DNA from: AWTP1-13 sp035550075
Lineage (GTDB): Bacteria; Pseudomonadota; Alphaproteobacteria; Rhizobiales; Hyphomicrobiaceae
DNA: 64,000 nucleotides
Assembly: GCA_035550075.1 (NCBI GenBank)
Contig: DASZQG010000049.1
Span: 1-64,000, forward strand
Direction of reading: 5' to 3'
Shown here: positions 43,902 through 52,238 of the stretch, one piece after another
How positions within the stretch are numbered: the first letter of the stretch is position 1
Layout of the letters: the number at the start of each line of letters is the position of its first letter
Position numbers and translations under genes: made by a program
Notes under the pieces: model-generated
The model's database searches: none
What the model was told of the DNA's origin: nothing
What the model saw: the letters and a program-made list of their open reading frames with translations, nothing else

Positions 43902-44841
43902 GGAGGTCAGCTCGAGCAGGCGTTGTGGACACATCATCTACGAGCCACTCATAGAATGCTGCTACCTCCCGCCGTCGGAGCGACTGGGGCGCCGCGACCA
44001 CATAATAAGCCCAGCGGATCGGCCACCGCCGTTCCGGGAACAGCTCGCAAAGGCGGCGGGTTGCGATCTCGTTGGCGACGAGTGCCCGGCGCACGAGTGC
44101 AACGCCTTGGCCGGCGACTGCCGCCTGCACAACCGCGGACGTTGCATTGATCTTGAGCATCGGGCTATCGCCGCGCGATCCCGCTCCAACGTGTAGCAAC
44201 CAATCCTGCCAGCTTGGGAAACCGCCACCTCGATGTGGCGTTGCATCTTCGATCAATGTCTGACCGGAAAGCCACTGCGCCATATCCATACCCTGCGGCC
44301 GCAATATCAGGGGGCTCGCCACCGCAATCACGTCCTCGTCCATGAGCTTTGTTGCGCGAACGCCCTTCCATTCACCAAGCCCGCAGCGCACGCCGATGTC
44401 GGCTTCGCCTTTTGTCAGGTCGAGCAATCGGTCGGACACATCCAGGCGCACATCGATACCGCGATGGCGGCGGTTGAAACGCTCAAGGCGAAAGATGAGC
44501 CAATTTGCGACGAGCACCTGAGAGGCGGTCACGAGAACCGCAGCCCTCCCCTTGGGACCCCTCAATCGCTTTAGCCCCTCCTCCAGCGCGTCCAAGCCGA
44601 GCGTGATGTCTTCGAGCGCAGTGCGCACTTCCTCGGTTACAGCCAGCCTTTCCTTGCCTGAGCGTGAGCGGCGGAAAACAGGACGACCGACCCAGTCCTC
44701 GAGCGAGCGTACTAACTGTCCAACTGCGGTAGCCGTCACCCCTAGCTCAGCAGCAGCGCCGGTAAACGATCCGTGCCGGGCGGCAGCCTCAAAGGCCTGA
44801 AGCGAGCGCAGACGCGATAGCGATCTCACGTCACCCCCCAA
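43867..44841 (-). CDS. LysR family transcriptional regulator (GcvA-like)
   Basis: A 324-residue LysR protein: helix-turn-helix SLSRLRSLQAFEAAARHGSFTGAAAELGVTATAVGQLVRSLEDWVG at the N-terminus, and a substrate-binding domain with the GcvA-type segment TKGEADIGVRCGLGEW. It is divergent from the SDR gene 102 bp away, so it probably controls the SDR-cupin unit and itself. Its 3' end overlaps the MAPEG gene. Confidence 0.92.
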   Translation of the reverse strand: MGGDVRSLSRLRSLQAFEAAARHGSFTGAAAELGVTATAVGQLVRSLEDWVGRPVFRRSRSGKERLAVTEEVRTALEDITLGLDALEEGLKRLRGPKGRAAVLVTASQVLVANWLIFRLERFNRRHRGIDVRLDVSDRLLDLTKGEADIGVRCGLGEWKGVRATKLMDEDVIAVASPLILRPQGMDMAQWLSGQTLIEDATPHRGGGFPSWQDWLLHVGAGSRGDSPMLKINATSAVVQAAVAGQGVALVRRALVANEIATRRLCELFPERRWPIRWAYYVVAAPQSLRRREVAAFYEWLVDDVSTTPARADLLRRAPSSRSAR

Positions 44842-44943
44842 AGAGCAAACTCAACGCAGTTTTTCTTCGTCGTCGCCTCTTTTCTTACACCTCGCGCAAA
44901 CGAAGTGAAAGGTCGATTGTGACGCTGCTCAAGGGAGTCAAGG

Positions 44944-45690
44944 ATGTATCTAAGTGGCCGTACAGCGCTCGTTACGGGAGGGTCGAGCGGGATAGGATTC
45001 GCCACCGCCAAGCTGTTCGGGGAGCATGGCGCTCGGGTTGCAATCACCGGCCTCGACGAAGAAAAACTTGAGAAGGCGCGGGCGCAAATAGGACCTCAAG
45101 CGCTCGCGCTCCGCGCCGATGTGCGCGCGCTCGTTGATCTCGCCGTGATGCGTGATGCGCTGGACCGTACGTTCGGTCACCTCGATGTCCTCTTCGCAAA
45201 CGCCGGCGTCGCCTTTAGCACGCCGATCGAGAACACAGATGAAGCGCGCTACGACGCGCTCATGGACGTGAACATCAAAGGCGTATTCTTCACGGTGCAG
45301 GCGGCATTGCCACTGATGAGGCCGGGCGCGGTCATCATCCTCAACACGTCATGGCTGAACCAGGTCGGCACCTCAGGACTGTCGCTTCTCTCGGCCTCCA
45401 AGGCTGCTGTGCGCTCCTTCGCGCGCACGTTATCCGCGGAACTCCTGCCGCGCGGAATACGGGTCAACGCAGTAAGCCCGGGAGCAATCGACACTCCGAT
45501 CCGCATGCGCGGCGCAGCCACTGCGGAGGAGGTGCGCGCGGCGAACGAAAAACTGGCCGAGCGAATTCCGCTCAAGCGCCTGGGCGAGCCCGAAGACATT
45601 GCCCAGGCGGCACTTTACCTAGCGAGCGATCTGTCTCGGTACGTTGTCGGCGCCGAGATCGTGGTCGACGGCGGATTTTCGGAGCTATGA
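44944..45690 (+). CDS. Short-chain dehydrogenase/reductase with altered active site
   Basis: A 248-residue SDR with cofactor motif TGGSSGIG, NAG motif (LFANAGVAF) and the C-terminal VVDGGF. The catalytic Ser (LNTSW) is present. The expected YxxxK reads LxxxK (LSASKAAV), so Tyr is replaced by Leu. Catalysis may be lost or changed. The stop overlaps the cupin start (ATGA). The gene lies divergent from the LysR gene. Confidence 0.9.
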   Translation: MYLSGRTALVTGGSSGIGFATAKLFGEHGARVAITGLDEEKLEKARAQIGPQALALRADVRALVDLAVMRDALDRTFGHLDVLFANAGVAFSTPIENTDEARYDALMDVNIKGVFFTVQAALPLMRPGAVIILNTSWLNQVGTSGLSLLSASKAAVRSFARTLSAELLPRGIRVNAVSPGAIDTPIRMRGAATAEEVRAANEKLAERIPLKRLGEPEDIAQAALYLASDLSRYVVGAEIVVDGGFSEL

Positions 45691-46340
45691 CCATGAACCT
45701 CCATGCAGACCTATCGATTCCCGCGCTTGTCCATGCCGGCCGCCAGTCTTGGGTGCAGAGCCCGGCTGCCGGCGTCGAGCGGCGCTTGCTGTACCGCGTG
45801 GGCGGCGAGGAAGCGATCGCAACCTCGATCGTGCGCTACGCGGCCGGCTCTTCGTTCCCGCCGCACGTCCACCCCGGTGGCGAGGAGTTTCTCGTGCTCG
45901 ACGGAGTCTTCGAGGACGAGCACGGGCGCTATCCCGCTAACAGCTATGTTCGCAACCCGCCGGGATCAGCGCACGCGCCACGCTCAAGCACAGGCTGCAT
46001 TATCTTCGTACGGCTTCGGCAGTTCCGCATGGACGACAAGCGTCAAGTCGTCGACTTGCCGCCACCGCACCGCCGCGATCGTTCACTTTTCATGCCGCGA
46101 CAGCTGTTCAACGGCCTAGATGAGCATGTCGCAATCATCCGCTGGGAGCCGCACGCCACGATCGAGTTCGGAGCACACGGTGGGCTGGAGCTGCTGATAC
46201 TTGAAGGGGAGCTTTCGGCCTGCGGCAGCGACCTCGAATATTGGAGCTGGCTGCGCTTGCCAGCCGGTACGCCGCTGATGGGTGTCGTTGGAGGCACCGG
46301 TTGTGTGGCGTGGGTCAGAACCGCCTCGCCTTGGCCCTGA
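45687..46340 (+). CDS. Two-domain cupin (ChrR-like)
   Basis: A 217-residue protein with two cupin domains. The first keeps metal ligands in FPPHVHPGGEEFLVLDGVF and a distal His in PGSAHAP, the ChrR/anti-sigma cupin pattern. The second (about 130-210) has FGAHGGLELLILEGEL with fewer ligands. The N-terminus lacks an anti-sigma HTH-binding part, so it is more likely an enzyme or sensor cupin. The start overlaps the SDR stop; translational coupling is likely. Confidence 0.85.
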   Translation: MTMNLHADLSIPALVHAGRQSWVQSPAAGVERRLLYRVGGEEAIATSIVRYAAGSSFPPHVHPGGEEFLVLDGVFEDEHGRYPANSYVRNPPGSAHAPRSSTGCIIFVRLRQFRMDDKRQVVDLPPPHRRDRSLFMPRQLFNGLDEHVAIIRWEPHATIEFGAHGGLELLILEGELSACGSDLEYWSWLRLPAGTPLMGVVGGTGCVAWVRTASPWP

Positions 46341-46404
46341 ATCGCCGCACCGAAACTGCGTTGCACAAAGCCTCAGCGTACCATCCGATCACGATGAAGA
46401 ACCC

Positions 46405-46797
46405 ATGAACGACTTGCAATGGCTCGCCGCCACAATTCTCCTGACGCTGCTCAGCGCCTTTCCTTACATTATTAAGCGGATCCTTACGATCGGGCTGCCG
46501 CGCACGCTGGGCAACCCGGGTGCCGGTGACAATGCCGAGATGGCTCCGTGGGCGCAGCGCGCCAAGCTTGCGCACGCCAATGCGGTCGAGAACCTGATTC
46601 TTTTCGCGCCTGCTTTGATCGCCGCGCACCTTCACAATCCAAAAGCGGCGACCCTTGCGACTGCTGCACAAGTCTACTTCTTCGCAAGGCTCACACACTA
46701 CGTCGTCTACGGAGCCGGCGTGCCCATCGTTCGCACGCTGGCCTACTTGGTGGGTATCGGCGCGACAGTGGTGGTTCTGGCAACCCTGATGGCGTGA
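46405..46797 (+). CDS. MAPEG family membrane protein (second copy)
   Basis: A 130-residue, four-helix protein with the MAPEG core (WAQRAKLAHANAVENLILFAPALIAAHLHN, YFFARLTHYVVYGAGVP). It keeps the N-A/S-V-E-N/A and R-x-x-H signature seen in the first copy, but overall identity looks modest. It lies 64 nt after the cupin gene. The ATG at 46405 is the first that begins a hydrophobic helix. Confidence 0.86.
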   Translation: MNDLQWLAATILLTLLSAFPYIIKRILTIGLPRTLGNPGAGDNAEMAPWAQRAKLAHANAVENLILFAPALIAAHLHNPKAATLATAAQVYFFARLTHYVVYGAGVPIVRTLAYLVGIGATVVVLATLMA

Positions 46798-46903
46798 GTA
46801 GCGCAGCTCCTGTCTCGATGACCACTGGAGCACACAGCCTCTTGAGGGGGGCGGTGAGGTGACGTGTCAGCACATCAGGTTCTCTGCGAAAGGACAGCCG
46901 ACA

Positions 46904-48163
46904 ATGGGTAAAGAGTTGCGCTTCGCTCCCTCGCATCGTTGGCGAGTCCTCAGCATCGGCGTTGCGGCAAACGGCGCAGTCGCTGCCGCCTTTGTGGGCA
47001 TACCGGCGGCGGCGGTATTCGTTCGTTGCGGCTATCAGATCGACAATGCCACTTTCGGCTGGGTCATTGGCGCGATGGGCCTCGGGTTGGCAGTCAGCGA
47101 ATTGCCCTGGGGCTTTGCTACGGACTGGCTGGGCGACCGCAAGGTGCTGCTGACTGGCCTTAGCCTGACAGGTGTCGTGCTCACGTTGATGGTCTCGTTT
47201 GTCTCACCGACGCCGACGCATGTGCCAACAGCGACGCTTCTCGCTTTAGGCCTTCTGTTCGTGGGCGGCATCGGCGGAAGCGTCAATGGTTCGAGTGGTC
47301 GCGCAGTGATGGCCTGGTTTCAAGAGGGCGAACGCGGTCTTGCCATGAGCGTGCGCCAGATGTCGGTGCCAGCCGGCGGCGCACTCGGGGCGCTCATTCT
47401 TCCGACGACTGCAGAACATCTCGGATTCGGTGCGGTGTACGGTATTCTTGCTGTTTTCTGTTTTGTCACAGCATCTTTCACCTGGGCATGGCTGCACGAG
47501 CCGCCTATACAGATGGCGGCCCCGTCCACTCAAGCTGCAATGCAGCCATCCGCCCCCAGCCCGCTGGCCAATGGCCAAATCTGGCGCACGGTGTGCGGTC
47601 TGGGGGCGCTCTGTGTTCCGCAAGTCATCGTCGTAACTTTTGCCGCAATCTTTCTGAATGACGTTGCACATCTGAGCACCGCCGCGATCAGCGCCAGCAT
47701 CGTCACCTTTCAGATCGGCGCCGCCTTCACGCGCGTCTGGAGCGGCTACTTCACGGACCGGCACAAGAACCGAAGACCCTTCCTCAAGGCATGTGCCCTG
47801 CTCACAATGGCGATATTTGGATCGGTCGGCCTCCTGGTCGTGCTGGCCTCGATGATGCCCGGTTATGGGAGCATAGCGATGACCGCTGCGGTATCGCTTG
47901 TCATTGTTGGCGGCACCGCCGCTTCGACATGGCATGGGATCGCCTACACCGAATTGGCAGCCATCGCCGGCTTGGAGCATGTCGGGACGGCGCTCGGCCT
48001 CGGGAACACTTTTGCCTTTAGCACCTACTTCCTGACACCACTTGCAACACCTTTCATCCTTGATGCTTTGGCCTGGCAGGGGGTGTGGTTCGCGGCAGCC
48101 GCCGCGGCTTATCTGGCGTTCGTCTTGTTTCCGAATCCTGCGTCCTCAGCCAAAGCGCTCTGA
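46904..48163 (+). CDS. MFS transporter
   Basis: A 419-residue major-facilitator protein with 12 predicted helices. The loop 2-3 motif reads GFATDWLGDRKVLL, and the second-half equivalent is GYFTDRHKNRRPFLK. An AAGGAC site precedes the ATG at 46904; a GTG at 46859 is less likely. The substrate is not evident. It follows the MAPEG gene on the same strand and ends about 100 bp before the 18-bp guaA-like repeat. Confidence 0.9.
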   Translation: MGKELRFAPSHRWRVLSIGVAANGAVAAAFVGIPAAAVFVRCGYQIDNATFGWVIGAMGLGLAVSELPWGFATDWLGDRKVLLTGLSLTGVVLTLMVSFVSPTPTHVPTATLLALGLLFVGGIGGSVNGSSGRAVMAWFQEGERGLAMSVRQMSVPAGGALGALILPTTAEHLGFGAVYGILAVFCFVTASFTWAWLHEPPIQMAAPSTQAAMQPSAPSPLANGQIWRTVCGLGALCVPQVIVVTFAAIFLNDVAHLSTAAISASIVTFQIGAAFTRVWSGYFTDRHKNRRPFLKACALLTMAIFGSVGLLVVLASMMPGYGSIAMTAAVSLVIVGGTAASTWHGIAYTELAAIAGLEHVGTALGLGNTFAFSTYFLTPLATPFILDALAWQGVWFAAAAAAYLAFVLFPNPASSAKAL

Positions 48164-48266
48164 GACGTGGGCCATGTTGTGGTAGCGCCAGCCATTGGCA
48201 GCAATTGACGAACCAAGGTTCGCCAAGACACTAACTAAGTTGTCCTGCAGTATCCAACTTTCGCTT

Positions 48267-48284
48267 CCCTCACTCCCACTCGAT
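48267..48284 (+). repeat. Distal att-like copy of the guaA end
   Basis: Exact 18-nt copy of the guaA terminal segment, 3.95 kb from guaA. Read on the minus strand it still gives T-I-E-W-E-stop, the guaA C-terminus. It is interpreted as attR of the islet. Confidence 0.78.
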
Positions 48285-48447
48285 TGTTTCGCGACAGCAT
48301 ACGTCTCTGATTTTCTGCAGTGTTTGAAATGCCTCCAAAAGAAACCACCGACATTTCCTCCGATGGCGTCCTGAAGATGTCGGGACGCAGGGCTTTGTCA
48401 TCTGTAACTGGCGAGCCGTGGGCCTCCGGCGCGGGCCGAACATAGGG

Positions 48448-49206
48448 CTAGACAGGGCCTCCCACGCTTTCTGAAGGCGATTTGCGCTCCGGCAGCAAAA
48501 ACAGGAGCCACGGCACGGTTGCGCAAAGGGCAATCCAGCCAAGCGCCAAGAGGGGAAACCTATCGCCGGCGTCGAGCACCTTAATCCCCGCTTGCACGAC
48601 ACCATGCACGAGGGCTGGCGCCAAGACCGATCCGCCACTGCGTTCAAACAACCAGGCAAGAGGAAACGAGATCGACACCGCAAGCAGGAGCGAAGCCAGC
48701 GCGACGGCGAAATCCAACTGCAGCAGCAGCAATGCATGCACCACAACGAAGGGTGCCGCAGCTAGCAACGCGGCATGCCAGAATGGACGCGTAGCGCGAA
48801 GACGGCGGAACACAAACCCGCGAAACACCACCTCCTCGGCGATTCCACCCTGCGCAAACATTCCCAGGGCGAGCCATGCTGCCCCCGGCAGCAGTTCAAG
48901 CCGCGCGCCGGTCGTCGCCGCGAATATCGGAAAGTAAGGGAGCAAAGCTGCCGACAGCGCCAGCGCCCACAGCAATGCCCGCCAGTTCGTCCAGCGCAAT
49001 CCTAACGCCGGAACCGCTTCAGCTACACTCCGTCGCGACAAGATGCATTCGCAGGCGACTGCCGCGACGAGCACGAGCGCACAGACGATCAGGCCGAATT
49101 CACCGCGCATGCTGCCAAACCCTGCCGCCGAGCGGTCGAGCAACAGCCACAGGACGAAAAAGCCGAGCAGCGTCGGCGCCAGATCACCTCTTGCCAACGC
49201 CCTCAT
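48448..49206 (-). CDS. CPBP family intramembrane metalloprotease
   Basis: A 252-residue membrane protein with about eight helices and the CPBP (Abi/CAAX) motifs: motif 1 EEVVFRGFVFRRL, motif 2 with His in FVVVHALL, and motif 3 HGVVQAG. Family members cleave prenylated or small membrane peptides and often act in bacteriocin self-immunity. The start at 49206 (MRALARGD) is taken because it precedes the first helix; an upstream ATG overlaps the hydrolase gene. It lies within the guaA islet. Confidence 0.87.
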   Translation of the reverse strand: MRALARGDLAPTLLGFFVLWLLLDRSAAGFGSMRGEFGLIVCALVLVAAVACECILSRRSVAEAVPALGLRWTNWRALLWALALSAALLPYFPIFAATTGARLELLPGAAWLALGMFAQGGIAEEVVFRGFVFRRLRATRPFWHAALLAAAPFVVVHALLLLQLDFAVALASLLLAVSISFPLAWLFERSGGSVLAPALVHGVVQAGIKVLDAGDRFPLLALGWIALCATVPWLLFLLPERKSPSESVGGPV

Positions 49207-49276
49207 AGGTCGATCACCGCATCCACCGCACGGCGCGGCGACATAGCCAGATCTGGCCCATAGCCGAAGCTTGGGG

Positions 49277-50485
49277 TTACTTGCGGTCCAGGCTCTCATA
49301 GACAGCTGCCAAGATGCGGCCTTGGCGTAGGGACTCGTAGGGGCCCTTGAGCCAGCGGTTCATCACGAAGCTCATCGACATGCGTTCGTCGAAGTCGACA
49401 AACCCGAGCGAGCCGCCCTGTCCACCCCACCACGCGATGCGATGATCGCGCGGATAGGCCCAGAGCGGCGAGTCGAGCGCGAACGCCGCAGCGCCGAACT
49501 TGATCGGCGCGCCAAGCACCAGATCGACGCCATCGGACATCTGTTCGAGGGCACGGAAGCGCCCTTTGTCGGAAAGCAGCCGCACGCCGCCTACACCGCC
49601 TGACGCCAGAACCTGATGGACCGTCGCCACAGAACGGGCGTTGCCGTGCCCGTTGGCGCCGCCGACTTCCGCGCGCCGCCACGCCTTTGTGTGCGACGTG
49701 TATGGCGTAAGTCGCGGATTCAAGCCGACCCGCTCAGCGATAGGGTTGTCGCTCGGCAGCCAATCGCGCCCACCCTGCACGAAGCTAGCGATGCGGTGAT
49801 CGTGCTCTGGGCCGATGCCAATATGATAATCGGCGCCGAGCGGCCGCGCCACATGCGTGGCGAAGTACTGGCCCAACGTCACACCAGTGATGCGTTTGAT
49901 CACGCCGCTCGCCAGGTGGCCGATACAGATGCCGTGATAGCCGGACGCGGTTCCCGGCTCCCACCACGGCGCCTGGCGCGCCAGCAGATCGCATGCCTTG
50001 TCGTGATCATACACGTCTTCCCACGTCACATCCTCGGTCCACCCCGCAAGGCCTGACGTGTGGCTGAGGATGTGTTTGACGAGCACGCCTGACTTGCCGT
50101 TGCGTGCGAATTCCGGCCAATATTTCGCGACCGGCGCGTCGAAATCGAGTTCGCCGGAATCGGCCAGAACGAGCGCGGCCATCCCAGTCATGGTTTTGGT
50201 GATCGAGTGCGTCGTGATGATGGTGTCGCGCTCCCATGGCCGCTCGTATTTGGCGTCGAAGTAGCCGCCCCAGAGATCTACCACTGGCTCGCCGTCGATG
50301 AACACGGCGACGGATGCGCCGATGTCGTCGCCGCTATCGAGATTATATTGCAACGCCTGGCGCACAGGCTCGAACCGGTCCGGGCATATCCCCTTGATTT
50401 TGGCGTTCTCGATCACCGGCCACGTAGACGGCGCGGTGGAAATCGTCGGATTCCATTCAGTTTTCTGCGCCCTCAAGCCGAACAT
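49277..50485 (-). CDS. Serine hydrolase of the class C beta-lactamase/esterase VIII family
   Basis: A 402-residue enzyme with SITK (SxxK nucleophile/base) near residue 94, a YHG in place of YxN, and a conserved late WGGQGGSLGF in place of KTG. No signal peptide is visible, so a cytoplasmic esterase or lactamase-like hydrolase is more likely than an exported beta-lactamase. It is divergent from the TetR gene and shares its operator region. Confidence 0.9.
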   Translation of the reverse strand: MFGLRAQKTEWNPTISTAPSTWPVIENAKIKGICPDRFEPVRQALQYNLDSGDDIGASVAVFIDGEPVVDLWGGYFDAKYERPWERDTIITTHSITKTMTGMAALVLADSGELDFDAPVAKYWPEFARNGKSGVLVKHILSHTSGLAGWTEDVTWEDVYDHDKACDLLARQAPWWEPGTASGYHGICIGHLASGVIKRITGVTLGQYFATHVARPLGADYHIGIGPEHDHRIASFVQGGRDWLPSDNPIAERVGLNPRLTPYTSHTKAWRRAEVGGANGHGNARSVATVHQVLASGGVGGVRLLSDKGRFRALEQMSDGVDLVLGAPIKFGAAAFALDSPLWAYPRDHRIAWWGGQGGSLGFVDFDERMSMSFVMNRWLKGPYESLRQGRILAAVYESLDRK

Positions 50486-50515
50486 GGCTGCCTCCTTTGT
50501 TAAAGCGCCATTAAC

Positions 50516-50573
50516 GTCTCTTTGGTGGCGCCATAAAGAGCCGCCATTGTCTCTTTGTCAAGCTCAAAGAGAC
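50516..50573. promoter_or_regulatory. Operator region with three GTCTCTTTG half-sites
   Basis: The divergent promoter region holds GTCTCTTTG at 50516-50524 and at 50549-50557, and its reverse complement CAAAGAGAC at 50565-50573. The last two form a perfect 9-bp inverted repeat with a 7-nt spacer. They are the likely binding sites for the TetR protein encoded at 50627. Confidence 0.72.
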
Positions 50574-50626
50574 GCTCTTGTATCTTTCTTTGGAAGCGCC
50601 TATTTCAGGTTCGAAGGCAGGAGATC

Positions 50627-51286
50627 ATGGCAGCGAAACGCAAGACGAAAGAGATGCAGCGCGGACCCGGTAGACTTTCAGCGGCGGAGACGGCACAGCT
50701 TGAAGATCGCCTGCTCGACGCCGCGGAGCGCGTGTTCGTAGCCCAGGGATATGCTCGCGCCACCATGGACGCGATCGCCAAGGAAGCGGGCGCCTCGCGC
50801 AAGACCTTCTACGCCCGCTACGCCAATAAGGCCGACGTTCTGACCGCGGTGGTCAATCGTCTTCTTGATTCGGCGATCACACCGCACAAAAAGGGCGTTC
50901 GCTCGCCCGCTGTTGGACGCGACCCTGCCGCGCTCCTCTTACAGATCGCTCGTGAACTGGCGGGCCTTTCAGAAACCCCTCACGTCGCTGGCATAAATCG
51001 GCTGGTGTTCGCCGAGGCGCTTCAGGCGCCTGATCTTGCGCGCCTGTTTCTGGATCTGCACGCCCGCGCCGCCGACGATGTACGCGCCAATCTGGAAGAG
51101 CTCCGCGACGAAGGCAGTCTGCCGCGCCTGCCCAATAGCAAGCTGGCGGCGGTCATTTTCATCGAGATGGCGGCGTCTATGCCACGTCTACGCGCTCTGC
51201 TGGGCGCGCCGCTCAGCCGCAAGGAAACCAATGATCTAACAGCCGCCGCCGTGCAGATTTTCCTGCATGGCTGCGGAAGGGCTTAG
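50627..51286 (+). CDS. TetR family regulator (islet)
   Basis: A 219-residue TetR protein with a basic N-terminal tail, helix-turn-helix DRLLDAAERVFVAQGYARATMDAIAKEAGASRKTFYARY, and a C-terminal domain of the AefR/TetR_C type (FAEALQAPDLARLFLDLHARA). AGGAG upstream supports 50627. It sits between the divergent hydrolase gene and the PaiB-like gene and probably regulates both through the GTCTCTTTG sites. Confidence 0.92.
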   Translation: MAAKRKTKEMQRGPGRLSAAETAQLEDRLLDAAERVFVAQGYARATMDAIAKEAGASRKTFYARYANKADVLTAVVNRLLDSAITPHKKGVRSPAVGRDPAALLLQIARELAGLSETPHVAGINRLVFAEALQAPDLARLFLDLHARAADDVRANLEELRDEGSLPRLPNSKLAAVIFIEMAASMPRLRALLGAPLSRKETNDLTAAAVQIFLHGCGRA

Positions 51287-51310
51287 GACTATTTCGATTT
51301 GGAGAACGCG

Positions 51311-51937
51311 ATGTATGCTCCTTCACCCTATCGTGTTGACGATGTGAATCGCATTTGTGCGCTCATGGATGCATTCCCATTCGCAACCCTTGTCAGGAAT
51401 GACACGAGCGGGCCGGTCGCCGCTTATCTCCCGCTCGCGCGCAGCGAAGGCGCCTCAGGCGGCGCCGTCCTCTTCGGTCATCTCGCGAAGGCGAACCCAT
51501 TTTGGCTCGGCGCCGACGGCGCGGAAGTCGTTGCGCTCTTTTCGGGGCCTGACGGCTACATCTCTCCGTCCAACTATCCTTCGAAGCAGACGCACGGAAA
51601 GGTCGTTCCGACCTGGAATTATGTGCGCGTCGAAGTTCGCGGCAGACTTTCGATCGAGACCTCGCCTGGTCGGCTGCGTCACTACATGGATATGCCGACG
51701 ACGATGATGGAACGTCATCGCGAAGCGCCATGGTCGGCGGACGATGCGCCACCCGACTTCATCAACAATCTCGCCACCGCCATCGTCGGCATCCGGATCG
51801 ACGTCACTTCGTTGGAAGGATCGTGGAAGCTCGACCAAAGAAAAGCGCCGATTGATCGGCAGGGCGCGATCGCGGGGATGCGATCGGAGGGAAACCAAGA
51901 TCTGGCCAACCTCATGGCCGAGATTACACTCGCCTGA
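51311..51937 (+). CDS. FMN-binding (PaiB-like) protein
   Basis: A 208-residue split-barrel protein of the PaiB family, annotated in general as FMN-binding negative regulators. Segments: MYAPSPYRVDDVNRI, FGHLAKANPFW, VALFSGPDGYISPSNY, VPTWNYVRVEVRG and the C-terminal LEGSWKLDQRK. A GGAGA site 6 nt upstream supports 51311. It lies 24 nt after the TetR gene and is probably cotranscribed with it. Confidence 0.9.
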   Translation: MYAPSPYRVDDVNRICALMDAFPFATLVRNDTSGPVAAYLPLARSEGASGGAVLFGHLAKANPFWLGADGAEVVALFSGPDGYISPSNYPSKQTHGKVVPTWNYVRVEVRGRLSIETSPGRLRHYMDMPTTMMERHREAPWSADDAPPDFINNLATAIVGIRIDVTSLEGSWKLDQRKAPIDRQGAIAGMRSEGNQDLANLMAEITLA

Positions 51938-52102
51938 GAGTTAGCGCGACGTCGATGGTCCAGTGATCGGCGCCGAGATTGCGGGCGCTGGTTATACCCT
52001 GTCAGTTTGCGACAAGCTCTATGGCTATACCCTTTATTGCACATCCTGTGTGCTTCACCGCCTCCGCTCAACCCGAATGAAGGCGAAGGATCAACAAAAA
52101 CA

Positions 52103-52211
52103 CCGGCGATAGATGGCGACAGCTGGGTCTTGATCAGCAAACCGAGCGTTGGCGATAGTTAGCGAGGGTTATAGGCCACTCTTGGCGATCGTCCGCGAAT
52201 GTTCGCGATAG
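52103..52211 (+). repeat. GGCGATAG-type short repeats beside guaA
   Basis: Four related 10-mers sit within 110 bp of the guaA end: CCGGCGATAG (52103), TTGGCGATAG (52149), TTGGCGATCG (52182) and TTCGCGATAG (52202). All are in the same orientation. They resemble integrase arm-type binding sites on the element side of an att site. No gene is supported in 51938-52220. Confidence 0.5.
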
Positions 52212-52220
52212 ACGGCGGCA

Positions 52221-52238
52221 CCCTCACTCCCACTCGAT
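52221..52238 (+). repeat. att-like core at the guaA 3' end
   Basis: The 18-nt core CCCTCACTCCCACTCGAT includes the guaA stop and the codons for its last five residues. Its exact copy lies at 48267-48284. Integration here would keep guaA intact. Confidence 0.75.

Larger units (their letters stand above)
48267..52238. mobile_element. Genomic islet bounded by a direct repeat of the guaA 3' end
   Basis: The 18-bp core CCCTCACTCCCACTCGAT, which contains the last codons and stop of guaA read in reverse, occurs exactly at 52221-52238 and again at 48267-48284. Between the two copies lie a CPBP protease, a serine hydrolase, a TetR regulator and a PaiB-like protein, with no housekeeping gene. guaA 3' ends are a documented integration hotspot for tyrosine-recombinase islands. 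No integrase is present, so the element is either decayed or mobilised in trans. Confidence 0.7.

Noticed and set aside
44865..44905. CTTCGT...ACGAAG inverted 6-mers in the LysR/SDR divergent region as a LysR site
   Set aside because: The arms are short and the spacer is much longer than the T-N11-A pattern, so no operator is claimed.
48270..48746. A 158-codon minus-strand frame ending in T-I-E-W-E, like a second guaA end
   Set aside because: The rest has no similarity to GMP synthase and overlaps the CPBP gene. The ending is explained by the att-like repeat, not by a gene.
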